From: Candidatus Heimdallarchaeota archaeon
GTDB taxonomy: Archaea > Asgardarchaeota > Heimdallarchaeia > Heimdallarchaeales > Heimdallarchaeaceae
Length of the DNA: 53,257 bases
Assembly: GCA_021399345.1 (NCBI GenBank)
Contig: JAAFKI010000144.1
Span: 1 to 53,257, forward strand
Direction: 5' to 3'
Shown: positions 16,220 to 25,345 of the stretch, one piece after another
How positions within the stretch are numbered: the first letter of the stretch is position 1
Layout: the number at the start of each line of letters is the position of its first letter
Notes under the pieces: generated by a model
Databases searched by the model: none
What the model saw: the letters and a program-made list of their open reading frames with translations, nothing else
What the model was told of the DNA's origin: nothing
Translations under genes and position numbers: made by a program

Positions 16220-17071
16220 ATGAAAGAAACCATATTCAAATATATCTCAACAGATGAAATAATTTCTGTCCTATCTACTACTAGTAAAACAGTAAAAAAG
16301 AAACCAAAAGATGATCTTCAGAAGCTTCTGTTCAAGGAACTCAAAGAGAAAAAAATATCCAGTACAAAGATTCGAAATTTCTGGTCTAAAGCATTGAAAA
16401 ATCAGTTTTTTGAAGAGTTTCAACGTGTTTATTTGTTTACCCCTGTCACAAAGTACGATACTTCGACTAAGCTAAAAAAAGAATTAACTAGCAAGTCCAA
16501 GAAATTAAAAGAAGAGAGTGATTTGAAGTTCAGTAATAGTTACATTTCCAAATTGAGTTCATCACCATTGCATTTTGTATATATGTTTGGGTTCAAAGAA
16601 CTTCAAGATCAAAATGATTTAATGAAGTTGCCTTTGGATTCGCTTATGTTTCTCTCAATTTTACCGGAGTTAGGTGTAGCTATTTGTCCTGCATGTGAGA
16701 AGACTAAAAAACATAAGTTCATTGTAAATCTTCTCAAAGCTACTTTTACTAATGTCACCGAACTCAAAGTTAATGCGCTTTTACTTAGAAAATATGCAAC
16801 ACAGGAGACAATAACTAAATTAAGTATAGCTACTCCTCAAGAGATAGCAGGATTTGCTGGACTTGATGTTATTGAGTTTAAAGGACCAAATGTGATGCTA
16901 GGTTTGTCTGGTTTGAAACGAAGACATGATGCAAATGTTGAGGTAATTACAAGAGTAGGTCCATTTAAAGAAATTGAATCTGGTTCAATAATGTTGAAGT
17001 GTGGGAAAGGTATTCATTTTAAAAAATATGCGGGACTTATATCACTCCTAAACACCCTTAAGATTGGCTAA
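16220..17071 (+). CDS. Unrecognised soluble protein
   Basis: About 283 residues with no TM segment. The N-terminal 110 residues are very lysine-rich and helical. A CPAC pair (ICPACEK) sits near the middle and one more Cys near the end (LKCGKG). The C-terminal third looks alpha/beta: TPQEIAGFAGLDVIEFKGPN and VEVITRVGPFKEI. I could not match it to a family. In-frame starts are GTG 16208, GTG 16217 and ATG 16220, and I use the ATG. It lies 98 nt before porG on the same strand. Confidence 0.65.
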   Translation: MKETIFKYISTDEIISVLSTTSKTVKKKPKDDLQKLLFKELKEKKISSTKIRNFWSKALKNQFFEEFQRVYLFTPVTKYDTSTKLKKELTSKSKKLKEESDLKFSNSYISKLSSSPLHFVYMFGFKELQDQNDLMKLPLDSLMFLSILPELGVAICPACEKTKKHKFIVNLLKATFTNVTELKVNALLLRKYATQETITKLSIATPQEIAGFAGLDVIEFKGPNVMLGLSGLKRRHDANVEVITRVGPFKEIESGSIMLKCGKGIHFKKYAGLISLLNTLKIG

Positions 17072-17169
17072 AGCTGAATTGTATGATTTTTTTCAAACTT
17101 TAATGTAATACCTAAAATATTATAATAAATGAAAAAAACCCCACAGCAGAGCTGATAAGGTTAGAAGTA

Positions 17170-17721
17170 ATGATTGAAATCATACAAATTAGTCGTGGAG
17201 GTTCAGGAGGAGTTACAGGAGCTAAAATTCTTGCTGAAGCAGCCATGTATGAAGGTCTAGATGCTCAAGCAATACCAAAATATGGTTCAGAGCGAAGAGG
17301 AGCAGCTGTTGAAGCATATGTAAGATTCAATAATGCTCCAATTAGAATACATAGTCCCGTTTATGATCCAAACCATGCTATGATTCTAGATATTTCATTG
17401 CTTGACAGAATTGATATTTCTAAAGTAGACCAGGATGGAGTAATTGTAATTAACTCCAAAGAAGTTCCTGAAGAATTGAAAGGAACTGGAAGAAAAGTAG
17501 CCTATGTAGATGCAACAGGTATTTCACAAGAACTAGGTTTAGTTCTCAGTGGATTTACTCTGGTGAATATGACTATGTTAGGAGCTTTTGTTAAGGGAAC
17601 TGAATTAATAAGCTTTGAAAACCTAGAGAAGGCAATCAGAAATTATTGGGGAGAACTTGCTCCTAAAAATGTTGAAGCTGCAAAAAGAGCTTACGAAGAA
17701 ACAAAGGTGGTTAGAGTATGA
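17170..17721 (+). CDS. porG: 2-oxoacid:ferredoxin oxidoreductase, gamma subunit
   Basis: This is the gamma subunit of the tetrameric oxidoreductase that converts a 2-oxoacid (probably pyruvate) and CoA to acyl-CoA, CO2 and reduced ferredoxin. The N-terminus ISRGGSGGVTGAKILAEAAM and KYGSERRGAAVEAYVR are the family hallmarks. The length of 183 aa is normal. It opens a four-gene operon in the order G-D-A-B, and its stop overlaps the next start by 4 nt (ATGA). The gene order and subunit sizes fit POR or VOR. The 2-oxoacid preference cannot be read from the sequence. Confidence 0.95.
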   Translation: MIEIIQISRGGSGGVTGAKILAEAAMYEGLDAQAIPKYGSERRGAAVEAYVRFNNAPIRIHSPVYDPNHAMILDISLLDRIDISKVDQDGVIVINSKEVPEELKGTGRKVAYVDATGISQELGLVLSGFTLVNMTMLGAFVKGTELISFENLEKAIRNYWGELAPKNVEAAKRAYEETKVVRV

Positions 17722-17990
17722 CAGAGGGACCAAGCTTACCAATATTGTATCCAATGGAAGGAGTAGCTGGAAAAACAGGTGAATGGAGAACTTTCTATCC
17801 TGTATTGAATCCAGATTTATGTATCAAATGCAACATCTGTTGGAAATACTGTCCAGATCATGCAATTTATCGTGCTGATAGAGAAAAAGATGAACCTATA
17901 AGTTTTGATTACGATTACTGTAAAGGATGCGGTATTTGTGCTCAAGAATGTCCAAAGGGTGCTATAACTATGGTTCCACAAGGTGAATGA
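17718..17990 (+). CDS. porD: 2-oxoacid:ferredoxin oxidoreductase, delta (ferredoxin) subunit
   Basis: A 90-residue, two-cluster ferredoxin subunit. CIKCNICWKYCP and CKGCGICAQECP each supply four cysteines for a [4Fe-4S] cluster that passes electrons from the beta subunit to external ferredoxin. It overlaps porG by 4 nt, and porA starts 1 nt after its stop, so the three should be translated together. Confidence 0.96.
   Translation: MTEGPSLPILYPMEGVAGKTGEWRTFYPVLNPDLCIKCNICWKYCPDHAIYRADREKDEPISFDYDYCKGCGICAQECPKGAITMVPQGE
17982..17986 (+). promoter_or_regulatory. Shine-Dalgarno site fixing the porA start
   Basis: GGTGA lies 5 nt before ATG 17992. It also contains the GTG at 17983, which would otherwise look like an upstream start. 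Confidence 0.6.
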
Positions 17991-17991
17991 G

Positions 17992-19134
17992 ATGGTAGTT
18001 AAACAAGAAACAAAATCTATGACAGGAAATGATGCGGTGTCTTATGCAGCGCTATTTGCCAAACCTGATGTTATTGCAGCATATCCGATAACTCCCCAAA
18101 CGACGATTGTCGAGAATCTCAGCAGATTTGTAGATGAAGGCAAACTTGATGCTGAATTTATTATTGTAGAAAGTGAGCATTCTGCTCTTGCAGCTTGCAT
18201 GGGCGCTGCTTGGTCTGGTGTGAGAACATTCACTGCAACTTCATCTCAAGGATTATTGTACATGGCTGAAAATGTCTTCTGGACAGGATATGGTCGTCTT
18301 CCAATTATTATGCCTGTAGTAAACCGTTGTCTTGCACCAGGATGGAACATATGGCCAGACTTTCAAGATTCGATGGCTTTCAGAGATGCAGGTTGGATAC
18401 AGATGTATACTAAAAATAACCAAGAAGTCTTTGATACAACTCTTCAAGCTTTTAAGATTACTGAAAGTAAAGATATAGCGCTCCCAAGTATGCCATGTTT
18501 AGATGGTTTTGTAATCAGTCATACAACAGGACAAGTAGATTTACCAGACCCCGAAGATGCTTTTGAATTCGTAGGTCCCTATGATGATCCAGTAATTGAA
18601 TTGGATGTAGAAAATCCTTGGGCTTATGGTTCGATGACTGGCCCTGATCAATATTCAAAGCACAGACGAGATTTAATGGTAGCTATGGAGAGAGCTAAGA
18701 AAAAAATTGTTGATGTTCATAAGGAATTTGAAGAACGCTTCGGTCGTTCATATGGTAATGGATTGGTTGAACCATACGGAGATGACGAAGCAGACTTGAC
18801 TTTGGTAACATTAGGAACTATCGGTGATGAAGCTCATGAAGCCATTGACAGATTGAAAGCAGAAGGTCATAATGTCAATGCGTTAAGAGTAAGAACTTTT
18901 AGACCATTTCCAGTCGAAGATATAGTTGAATTTGCTAAAAAGAATCATAAGCTTGTAGTTATTGATCGTGCTGCAAGTTTTGGGCATGATGGCCCTCTAA
19001 GAATTGAAGTTGAAGCAGTACTAAAAAGACACAACGTTGATACTTCAGTTTCTGGAAAGATTATGGGTCTTGGTGGTGAGGATGTTCCATATTCTGCAAT
19101 TATAGATTTAGTGAAAAAGGAGCTAAAGGAGTGA
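17992..19134 (+). CDS. porA: 2-oxoacid:ferredoxin oxidoreductase, alpha subunit
   Basis: The alpha subunit binds the substrate side of the thiamine diphosphate site. FAKPDVIAAYPITPQTTIVE is the conserved N-terminal motif, and ESEHSALAACMGAAWSGVRT and TATSSQGLLYMAEN follow. DPENPWAYGSMTGPD-type sequence (here DVENPWAYGSMTGPDQY) marks the middle domain. The C-terminal half has the transketolase-C fold (TLVTLGTIGDEAHEAIDRLK). About 380 aa, normal length. The start is placed at ATG 17992 from its Shine-Dalgarno. Confidence 0.95.
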   Translation: MVVKQETKSMTGNDAVSYAALFAKPDVIAAYPITPQTTIVENLSRFVDEGKLDAEFIIVESEHSALAACMGAAWSGVRTFTATSSQGLLYMAENVFWTGYGRLPIIMPVVNRCLAPGWNIWPDFQDSMAFRDAGWIQMYTKNNQEVFDTTLQAFKITESKDIALPSMPCLDGFVISHTTGQVDLPDPEDAFEFVGPYDDPVIELDVENPWAYGSMTGPDQYSKHRRDLMVAMERAKKKIVDVHKEFEERFGRSYGNGLVEPYGDDEADLTLVTLGTIGDEAHEAIDRLKAEGHNVNALRVRTFRPFPVEDIVEFAKKNHKLVVIDRAASFGHDGPLRIEVEAVLKRHNVDTSVSGKIMGLGGEDVPYSAIIDLVKKELKE

Positions 19135-19143
19135 GATGATAAA

Positions 19144-20046
19144 ATGCCAGTAACTCAAAAAGATTTAATGATAAAACCAAAAGATGCGTTGTTGAAAGGT
19201 CATTTTGCCTGCGCAGGATGCGGTTCTGCACTAGCTTTCCGTCATGCAATAGGTTCAGTTGCAGATAAAGCAGTTTTAGTAGTACCAGCAAGTTGTGCAA
19301 GTGTTTATCAAGGATCAGGAAAGGGCGTTGCTTTTAATGTTCCTACAATAAACACAGCTTTTGCTGCAAGTGATGCAGTTGCTTCAGGAATATCTAGAGC
19401 ACTAAAAAAGAAGGGCAAAGATGACTTGAAAGTTATTGTCTGGGGCGGTGATGGTAGTGCTGCAGATATTGGTATCGCAACAGAGATTGGAGCTTGTGAT
19501 CGTCAAGAGAACATTCTTCATGTAATGTATTCAAACAATGTCTATGGTAATACAGGTGGTCAACGGAGTGGAGACACCATGATTGGAGCAAGAACAGCAA
19601 CAACTCCTAAAGGAAATACAACTCCTAGAAAAATGGTCCCCTTTATTATGATGGCGAATAATGCTCGTTATGTAGCTACAGCTAGTGCAGCATTTCTTGA
19701 AGACTTTGTAGAAAAATTCCAAAAAGCGCTTTCTTTTGAAGGTTTCAAATTTATTCAAATTGATATCAGTTGTCCTCCTAACTGGCGTGCTGAGTCTGCT
19801 CATTCTATCAAAATTTCTCGTTTAGGCGTTCAGACAGGTATTTGGCCTTTATTTGAGTGGGATCGTGAAACTAATACAGCTATACTCAGTCGTCCTGGGA
19901 AAAAATATGGTGACAAAGCGAACAGAAAACCTATTTCAGATTGGACTAGCTTGCAAGGAAGATTTAGAGGTATCACTGACGAAGAATTAATTGCACTTGA
20001 AAAAGACACTGAGAGACAATGGAACTTTCTTAGAAAATTCATGTAA
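19144..20046 (+). CDS. porB: 2-oxoacid:ferredoxin oxidoreductase, beta subunit
   Basis: The beta subunit holds the thiamine diphosphate pyrophosphate and one [4Fe-4S] cluster. Cluster cysteines are visible at C23 and C26 (FACAGCGSAL), near 51 (VPASCASVYQ) and in DISCPPNW. The ThDP motif runs from GGDGSAADIG to NNVYGNTGGQ. At 300 residues it is typical. It is the last gene of the operon; an AGGAGTGAGATGAT-like ribosome site precedes the ATG. Confidence 0.95.
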   Translation: MPVTQKDLMIKPKDALLKGHFACAGCGSALAFRHAIGSVADKAVLVVPASCASVYQGSGKGVAFNVPTINTAFAASDAVASGISRALKKKGKDDLKVIVWGGDGSAADIGIATEIGACDRQENILHVMYSNNVYGNTGGQRSGDTMIGARTATTPKGNTTPRKMVPFIMMANNARYVATASAAFLEDFVEKFQKALSFEGFKFIQIDISCPPNWRAESAHSIKISRLGVQTGIWPLFEWDRETNTAILSRPGKKYGDKANRKPISDWTSLQGRFRGITDEELIALEKDTERQWNFLRKFM

Positions 20047-20128
20047 TTATGTAAGACAGAATCTTTTCTTTCTTACTCCTCCATTACCCCCATCGATTGT
20101 TTTAATAACTCTGATTCAACTTTTTTTA

Positions 20129-20779
20129 ATGACCGACTTGACAGAGACGAATATGTTGGATGAGCTATACCAGTTGATATATGGATTCATAGAAAGTGCT
20201 ATTCAGCTGAAGAGATTACCGAGACAAGGATGGATTAGGGTTGGTGTTTCTCTTTCAGATGTCGAAAGCATCGCCGATCATGCTTATAATACAACCATGC
20301 TATCATTACTTCTTTGTGATCTTCATAACGCTCTTTATCCTGAAGAAACTCTTAATACAGAAGTTGTGATGAGAATTGCTATAATTCATGATTTACCTGA
20401 ATGCCAGTATCAAGATTTTGATAAACAAATAGAAATTCTTCTTGGCCAAGATAAATATCAGCAATTCAAAAGTCAATTGTTAACAACCGCAAGTACTGAA
20501 CTTCTCTCTTTAATCCTTAATGAAGAAGTCAAAAAACTGTGGAAAGAATCATTCGTTGAATTGCAAAACAAAGAATCGAAAGAAGCAATGTTTGTTTCAT
20601 ATATTGACAAGGTTGAATTACTGGTTCAAGCCATTTCTTATGAATCTCTTGGGTATCAATCATCACTTTTTGATAGTTTTTGGGAAACATCTAGCAAATA
20701 CCTCGAAAAATGTACTTTTGGGGTCATAAATGATCTTTTACCTATTTTAGAGGAAGAAAGAGCTCGATTAAGTGAGTAA
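20129..20779 (+). CDS. HD-domain phosphohydrolase (HDDC2/YfbR-like)
   Basis: The HD metal site can be read: SDVESIADHAYNTTML (first His), AIIHDLPEC (His-Asp pair) and SYIDKVELLVQ (last Asp). The N-terminal RLPRQGWIRVGVSLSDVESI matches the 'RxGWxxxGxxxxESVxDH' opening of the HDDC2/YfbR 5'-deoxynucleotidase family. Members remove phosphate from nucleoside 5'-monophosphates. The frame continues upstream to 19991 inside porB, but the extension has no family counterpart, so I use ATG 20129. Confidence 0.82.
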   Translation: MTDLTETNMLDELYQLIYGFIESAIQLKRLPRQGWIRVGVSLSDVESIADHAYNTTMLSLLLCDLHNALYPEETLNTEVVMRIAIIHDLPECQYQDFDKQIEILLGQDKYQQFKSQLLTTASTELLSLILNEEVKKLWKESFVELQNKESKEAMFVSYIDKVELLVQAISYESLGYQSSLFDSFWETSSKYLEKCTFGVINDLLPILEEERARLSE

Positions 20780-20932
20780 AACTTAAAATTCCCACTTTTA
20801 TTCTTAAATACTATAGGCACATATAGGACTATCAATCAATTTATTAAATGGAAAAGTTATAAGTTAGATTGGTTTGGTATCTGTTATTAGGGGATTCTTT
20901 ACACATAAGAATTGTAGATAGATGGTGACTAA

Positions 20933-22114
20933 ATGAGTGGCGCGGATAAGTACCAGGAATTGAAAATATCACCCTTTCATGTACCTTTTTTACGTGATTT
21001 AGGAATCAAAACTGTATCAATGGTACAGTTTGACATTATTTTTGGTCCTGTGTGTTATATCAAAGAATTGTCCCGATCTATTTTTGGTGAAAAATTGAAA
21101 GATGTTAGCTCCCTTGCTGAAATTTACACGGGTTTTGCGAGAACTAATGCAGATGTTATCACAAGCCTTGAAGAAAGAGTTGTTATAGGTCGTTATATCT
21201 CCATACAAGAAGAAGTTGAACAAATAGTTGTTTTGTTATTTGTTTGCGTCCCTACAGCAAATCTAGATAAGTTGGCTAAATATGCTAGGTCTCTTTCTGA
21301 AAGAACTCAGGGAAGACCACAATTATTTGATGATGCTTTAACCCAACTAATAGATGCGGAAAAATCTGCGGCTTATAAAATTCCATTATCCAAGAACGGC
21401 AACACAATGAAAGGATTGGTAATCAATGATAAGTCTGAAGTCACAGGGAATGAATTAAATAATTTCCATGGGTTTTTGTTTATTCCATATCATAAAGGAA
21501 CGATGGATGGACGCTTCTTCCCTAAGATGATAGATGGTAAAAAAATCGAATTTTCAAGTCTTTTCAAATTTATTGATATTCAGAAGAATGAAGCTGATCT
21601 CAGGGAAGGAGATTTAATTAGTCTTTACTACAAAGGTTTGGAACTTCTCGTTTACAGACATCTTAAAAAAGATGCCTTGATGGTAGGAGCAAAAAAACCT
21701 CAAAGCAAAATAAATTACTCCTATTTGGATGATTGGTTTACAATTCTGTTTAACTCTTACATAAATATTCCAGGAGAAAGTAAAGTAAAATCAACTTTAG
21801 AAGCAATTTCATATCTAGATAAAAATATCTCAAAACAGCCTAAGAAATTTATCATAACAGAAATTATGGATTCAATTATAAATTCTGAAGATGATTATCC
21901 TGAATTGTCTGAAACACCCAAAAATCTCCAAGAAAAAGGATCTATTACCCTTGATCAGAAATTCCAACTATTTTTAGAAAATCTATCTCTTCTTAAAGGA
22001 AATACTTCAATTCATTCAATAAGTCAAGATTTATCTGTACCTATATCTTCAGTAATAGAATTTATCATTTTCTTAAAATCTAGAGGTTTTGTTGACGTTT
22101 ACAGAAAAAAATGA
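20933..22114 (+). CDS. Longin-like domain plus C-terminal winged helix, unknown role
   Basis: The 393-residue soluble protein opens with KTVSMVQFDIIFGPVCYIKE, then a helix with NADVITSLEERVVIGRYIS and EEVEQIVVLLFVCVPTANL. The strand-'FGP'-strand opening followed by sheet and helix reads like a longin/profilin-like domain common in Asgard proteins. The middle is unassigned. The last 60 residues form a helix-turn-helix: SISQDLSVPISSVIEFIIFL, then KSRGFVDVY. A GGTGA ribosome site lies 4 nt before the ATG. It could couple sensing to transcription, but no partner is visible. Confidence 0.6.
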   Translation: MSGADKYQELKISPFHVPFLRDLGIKTVSMVQFDIIFGPVCYIKELSRSIFGEKLKDVSSLAEIYTGFARTNADVITSLEERVVIGRYISIQEEVEQIVVLLFVCVPTANLDKLAKYARSLSERTQGRPQLFDDALTQLIDAEKSAAYKIPLSKNGNTMKGLVINDKSEVTGNELNNFHGFLFIPYHKGTMDGRFFPKMIDGKKIEFSSLFKFIDIQKNEADLREGDLISLYYKGLELLVYRHLKKDALMVGAKKPQSKINYSYLDDWFTILFNSYINIPGESKVKSTLEAISYLDKNISKQPKKFIITEIMDSIINSEDDYPELSETPKNLQEKGSITLDQKFQLFLENLSLLKGNTSIHSISQDLSVPISSVIEFIIFLKSRGFVDVYRKK

Positions 22115-22216
22115 TTATTGGATTTCTAAATATAACGATTGAGAGTAACGATAGAAATTAAAATACTTACTGCTTTTTAGTAGTATAAACAATCGAATTG
22201 TTAGGTTGGTGACCCA

Positions 22217-23218
22217 ATGAATAAATTCCCCCTTACATTTGAATCTTCTGAAGAAGAAGTATCTAAAAACGTTAATAATCTGCTTAAACTATCAGCATTC
22301 AAAGCTTCTGATATGCTTAAGGATATAGGTGTTTATGAAATTTTAAATCGTCCGAGATCGCCAGAAGAAATCTTTCACATGCTAAATTTCAATTCTTTAG
22401 ATGAAGAATTTGTTAAGGTTTTTGATTTATTAGCTAATCAAGAATTATTAACTAAACAAGGTGAATTCTATGGTGATAGTCCAAGAAGAGAATATTTGGA
22501 GCTAACTTTTAAAGATGATATTAAGGCACTAAATAACGGATTTCTTTCTCCATTCATCAGTTTCTTTGATAATTTGATTCAAAAATATAAAGAAATATTA
22601 AAAGGTGAATCGGGTAAACTCCCCGAAAAAGATCTTACACAAACTTTAGATTCCTTGCATAGTACAGAATTCTTCTTTTTATTAAGGGATTTATTTTTCA
22701 AAAGTCTTAAGCTTCGAATGCCTTTATTTGACATTAAGGAAGTAATACAAGTTTTGATTTGGGGAAATGGTTCTGGTTATAATTCGCTACATTTTGCAGA
22801 TTTCTTCGGAGAAAAGGTTAACATTCTTAGTGTCGAACCTACTAATTCGATTTACAGATGCAATGTCCTGCAAGATTTATATGAAATTTATAATGTCCAA
22901 TTTGTTGAAAGAGAAGAGCTTCAACTTTCTGAAATTAAAGATTCAATAGATCTCTTTCTCGGATCAAAATTCATATTCCAAAATGACTTAAAAGAATATA
23001 TTCAAACTCTACAAACAGTACTTAACCCTGAAGGATATTTCGCTTTCCAAATGATTCCTGAACTTTCCTTTGCTTTAGATTGGATATTAAGTATTTATGA
23101 ACCTTATTTCTTCAACTTGGAAAAAGATTCTCATATGGCAAAACTAAAACATCATGGAATTTCAAGAGAAAAATATATCGGATTGGATAATAGTTTTGTA
23201 TTAATGCGGAAAACGTAA
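22217..23218 (+). CDS. SAM-dependent methyltransferase-like protein
   Basis: The layout resembles O-methyltransferases with an N-terminal dimerisation winged helix (residues about 20-95: ASDMLKDIGVYEILNRPRSP, then FDLLANQELLTKQG) and a Rossmann domain from about 180. Motif I is VLIWGNGSGYNSLHFADFFG, with the expected VxxxGxGxGxxxxxL shape. VNILSVEPT is motif II. LNPEGYFAFQM is the late 'kpGG' strand. WGNGSG in place of the usual DxGxGxG makes substrate and activity uncertain. A GGTGA site lies 4 nt before the ATG. Confidence 0.65.
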   Translation: MNKFPLTFESSEEEVSKNVNNLLKLSAFKASDMLKDIGVYEILNRPRSPEEIFHMLNFNSLDEEFVKVFDLLANQELLTKQGEFYGDSPRREYLELTFKDDIKALNNGFLSPFISFFDNLIQKYKEILKGESGKLPEKDLTQTLDSLHSTEFFFLLRDLFFKSLKLRMPLFDIKEVIQVLIWGNGSGYNSLHFADFFGEKVNILSVEPTNSIYRCNVLQDLYEIYNVQFVEREELQLSEIKDSIDLFLGSKFIFQNDLKEYIQTLQTVLNPEGYFAFQMIPELSFALDWILSIYEPYFFNLEKDSHMAKLKHHGISREKYIGLDNSFVLMRKT

Positions 23219-23233
23219 AAAAAAAGAGAAGTA

Positions 23234-24373
23234 TTATTTTTTCTTCTCTATAGGAAGTTCAGATTTTTTAGCTAATTCAGGTACAATCTGTAAGAATGGC
23301 AGTATCGCATTGGCTATTGAAGAAAAAGCATCATCTTTGTTTCCAGTTATTATCATTTTGTCTATTTCCAAATTCTGATAAATTTCTGGAAGTTTTTCTA
23401 TTATCATTTCTTGGAATAAACGACCATCAGCTTTGGCTAGAGCTTCTATTCTCTTAAGAATACCTGCTGCTTCAGCCATTTTAGCTTCTAGAATAGCCGC
23501 AGCATCACCCCTTGCTCTGGATTCCATTTCAAATTGTTTAGCTTCTGCTAATTGCTTTATTTTTTGAGCGTCAGCTTTGGCCTCAATTTCTATTTTTGTT
23601 TGATAAGTTAGTGCTTCGACTTCTGTACGTTTCCTTTCTAATTCTTGAACTGCTATTTCCTTATCCTTTTCTTTTGATTCAACTTCTAAGCCGACTTCTT
23701 GCTGTTCGACGCCTACTTTTCTACTAACTTCTAAATCTCTGATTTTAGTAATTTCTTCCATTTCAGCGTTTTTCAATCGTGCAAGTTTTTCCTGCTCAAT
23801 CTTCATTATTGCGCTTACATTTGCTTTAAGACTTGGATCAATGATTTCAATATCCCTGATTTCACAGCTTTCTACAAGCATACCCCAATCTTTGGTCAAG
23901 GAATATAATTCCTTAGTAACTGCTTCAATAATTGCTTGTCTGTCTCGAATGATTTTTTCAAGAGCCATGTTCGCACATGTTGTTCGAATGATACTTTCTG
24001 CTGCATTTTTAATGATGTTTTCAATATAGGCATCAGCGGCTTTATCCCAAGAAGTTCTTGAGAAAGCTACCTCTGGATCAATTACTCGCCAGAAGACAAA
24101 GGCGGTAACTGAAATCTCTTGGAATTCTCTAGACAACACTTTTTCTTTAGCTTCTAAAAAGGTTGATTGTGTTGTAACTGGTACCACACGAACCTCATCT
24201 ATCAAAGGCATTGTTACAGCTTTCCCTCCAATTCCAGCTTTGATGACTTTACCGTTTCTGAAATGTATCATGTAAACATCTGAAGTAAATTTCCTATAAC
24301 GAGATGCATAAAATAATACGAATAATACTAAAACTATAGCTAATCCTACTGGTATCCATATCCACCATATCAT
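23234..24373 (-). CDS. Flotillin-like SPFH/Band 7 membrane protein
   Basis: An N-terminal TM helix (residues 4-26) is followed by an SPFH domain: RYRKFTSDVYMIHFRNGKVI, VPVTTQSTFLEAKEKVLSRE and VTAFVFWRVIDPEVAFS. A long Glu/Lys/Ala-rich coiled coil (about 200-310) and a conserved C-terminal helical part follow, the usual flotillin plan. Such proteins oligomerise at the membrane and organise domains. It lies 127 nt below an NfeD/YqiJ-like gene, the pairing found in bacterial YqiJ-YqiK and YuaF-FloT loci, which supports both calls. Confidence 0.88.
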   Translation of the reverse strand: MIWWIWIPVGLAIVLVLFVLFYASRYRKFTSDVYMIHFRNGKVIKAGIGGKAVTMPLIDEVRVVPVTTQSTFLEAKEKVLSREFQEISVTAFVFWRVIDPEVAFSRTSWDKAADAYIENIIKNAAESIIRTTCANMALEKIIRDRQAIIEAVTKELYSLTKDWGMLVESCEIRDIEIIDPSLKANVSAIMKIEQEKLARLKNAEMEEITKIRDLEVSRKVGVEQQEVGLEVESKEKDKEIAVQELERKRTEVEALTYQTKIEIEAKADAQKIKQLAEAKQFEMESRARGDAAAILEAKMAEAAGILKRIEALAKADGRLFQEMIIEKLPEIYQNLEIDKMIITGNKDDAFSSIANAILPFLQIVPELAKKSELPIEKKK

Positions 24374-24500
24374 TGTATTTTAACCCTCATTTCTTAGGTG
24401 TTAAATTTACTATCATGGGGGCTTTTTAATCTATCTAAATAAAGATTAAGTTTTTTTGCACTTGAAAAATTATCTCAAAAAAACAAAAAAGGGTAAGATT

Positions 24501-25223
24501 TCAAATGTTTTCTACCAAGTACACACCATTTTTTACTGCTATTATTCTAACCGTCTCTTCTCTCTCGAATCTCTTATAGAAATCAAAACTCTTAGCAGGT
24601 AATTTTTGTTCACCCATACCTTCCCCTAGATCTACGTGAATCATTCCACCTTTTGAATCAACTGGAACAAAAACCTTACCTATCTTTCCAATTAGTTGGA
24701 CACCACTGACAATTGGTTTAACTGTTGTTGCTGAAATTTTTTTCCAAATATGAGTTATTATTAAAGCAAGTAGATAGGGGGAAATAACAACTATTACGAT
24801 GCGGAAAATTCGTAAGCCTATACTTGAAGAAGGCATTCTCAGTGTTGATAGGCCTAGTATTCCAAACATTACAGAATAAGTAGACAAAATAAGAAGAATT
24901 GGTGCAGATGAATGAGTAACATCCTTTATCCCATCTGCATGAACCTCAGAGAGGTCTGAATCTACTTCATGGTCCAAAGACACATCGTGATCAATTGAAA
25001 CATCATGGTCTATAGACACATCGTGATCAATTGAAACATCATGGTCTATAGACACATCGTGATCTATAGAAATATCATGGTCCCCTAATCCTAGAGCATG
25101 TGAGAAGTTTTGAAAATTAAAAACAAATGATAGAAAAACAAAAATTCCTCCTGCAATTAATAGACCTACAGCAAGATAAAACAGAACATTTTCCAATCCT
25201 AATATGAAAGATTCAAATGTCAT
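24501..25223 (-). CDS. NfeD/YqiJ-like membrane protein with Asp-His repeat loop
   Basis: Of 240 residues, TM helices lie at about 12-38, 107-124 and 134-157. The last 75 residues form an OB-like barrel (GVQLIGKIGKVFVPVDSKGG, then GEQKLPAKSFDF), as in NfeD and YqiJ partners of flotillins. Between TM1 and TM2 is a loop of six tandem DHDVSI-type units (residues 48-83), rich in Asp and His and encoded partly by a perfect 36-bp tandem repeat. The loop could bind divalent metal. The gene precedes the flotillin-like gene on the same strand. Confidence 0.75.
   Translation of the reverse strand: MTFESFILGLENVLFYLAVGLLIAGGIFVFLSFVFNFQNFSHALGLGDHDISIDHDVSIDHDVSIDHDVSIDHDVSIDHDVSLDHEVDSDLSEVHADGIKDVTHSSAPILLILSTYSVMFGILGLSTLRMPSSSIGLRIFRIVIVVISPYLLALIITHIWKKISATTVKPIVSGVQLIGKIGKVFVPVDSKGGMIHVDLGEGMGEQKLPAKSFDFYKRFEREETVRIIAVKNGVYLVENI
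24981..25083. repeat. 36-bp coding tandem repeat (two perfect copies plus a decayed one)
   Basis: Copies at 24981-25016 and 25017-25052 are identical, and a partial, diverged copy runs to 25083. Each unit encodes two DHDVSI hexapeptides. The repeat stays in frame, so the number of units can vary without breaking the gene. Confidence 0.93.
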
Positions 25224-25345
25224 TCATCCCTACTCTTTATTCTTCAATCAAGAATCATTTATACTTGCAGTCTTAAAAACCTATAGAAATCAATTGGAAA
25301 ACAATTCTTATATTCCATAGCTGTATTGATTAATTGCTGATTGAG

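Noticed and set aside
19991..20128. Upstream extension of the HD-domain gene into porB
   Set aside because: The extra 46 codons overlap the end of porB in another frame and have no HD-family counterpart; ATG 20129 is natural.
24981..25083. 36-bp repeats as a CRISPR array
   Set aside because: They are directly adjoining without spacers, in frame, and encode a peptide repeat inside a membrane protein.
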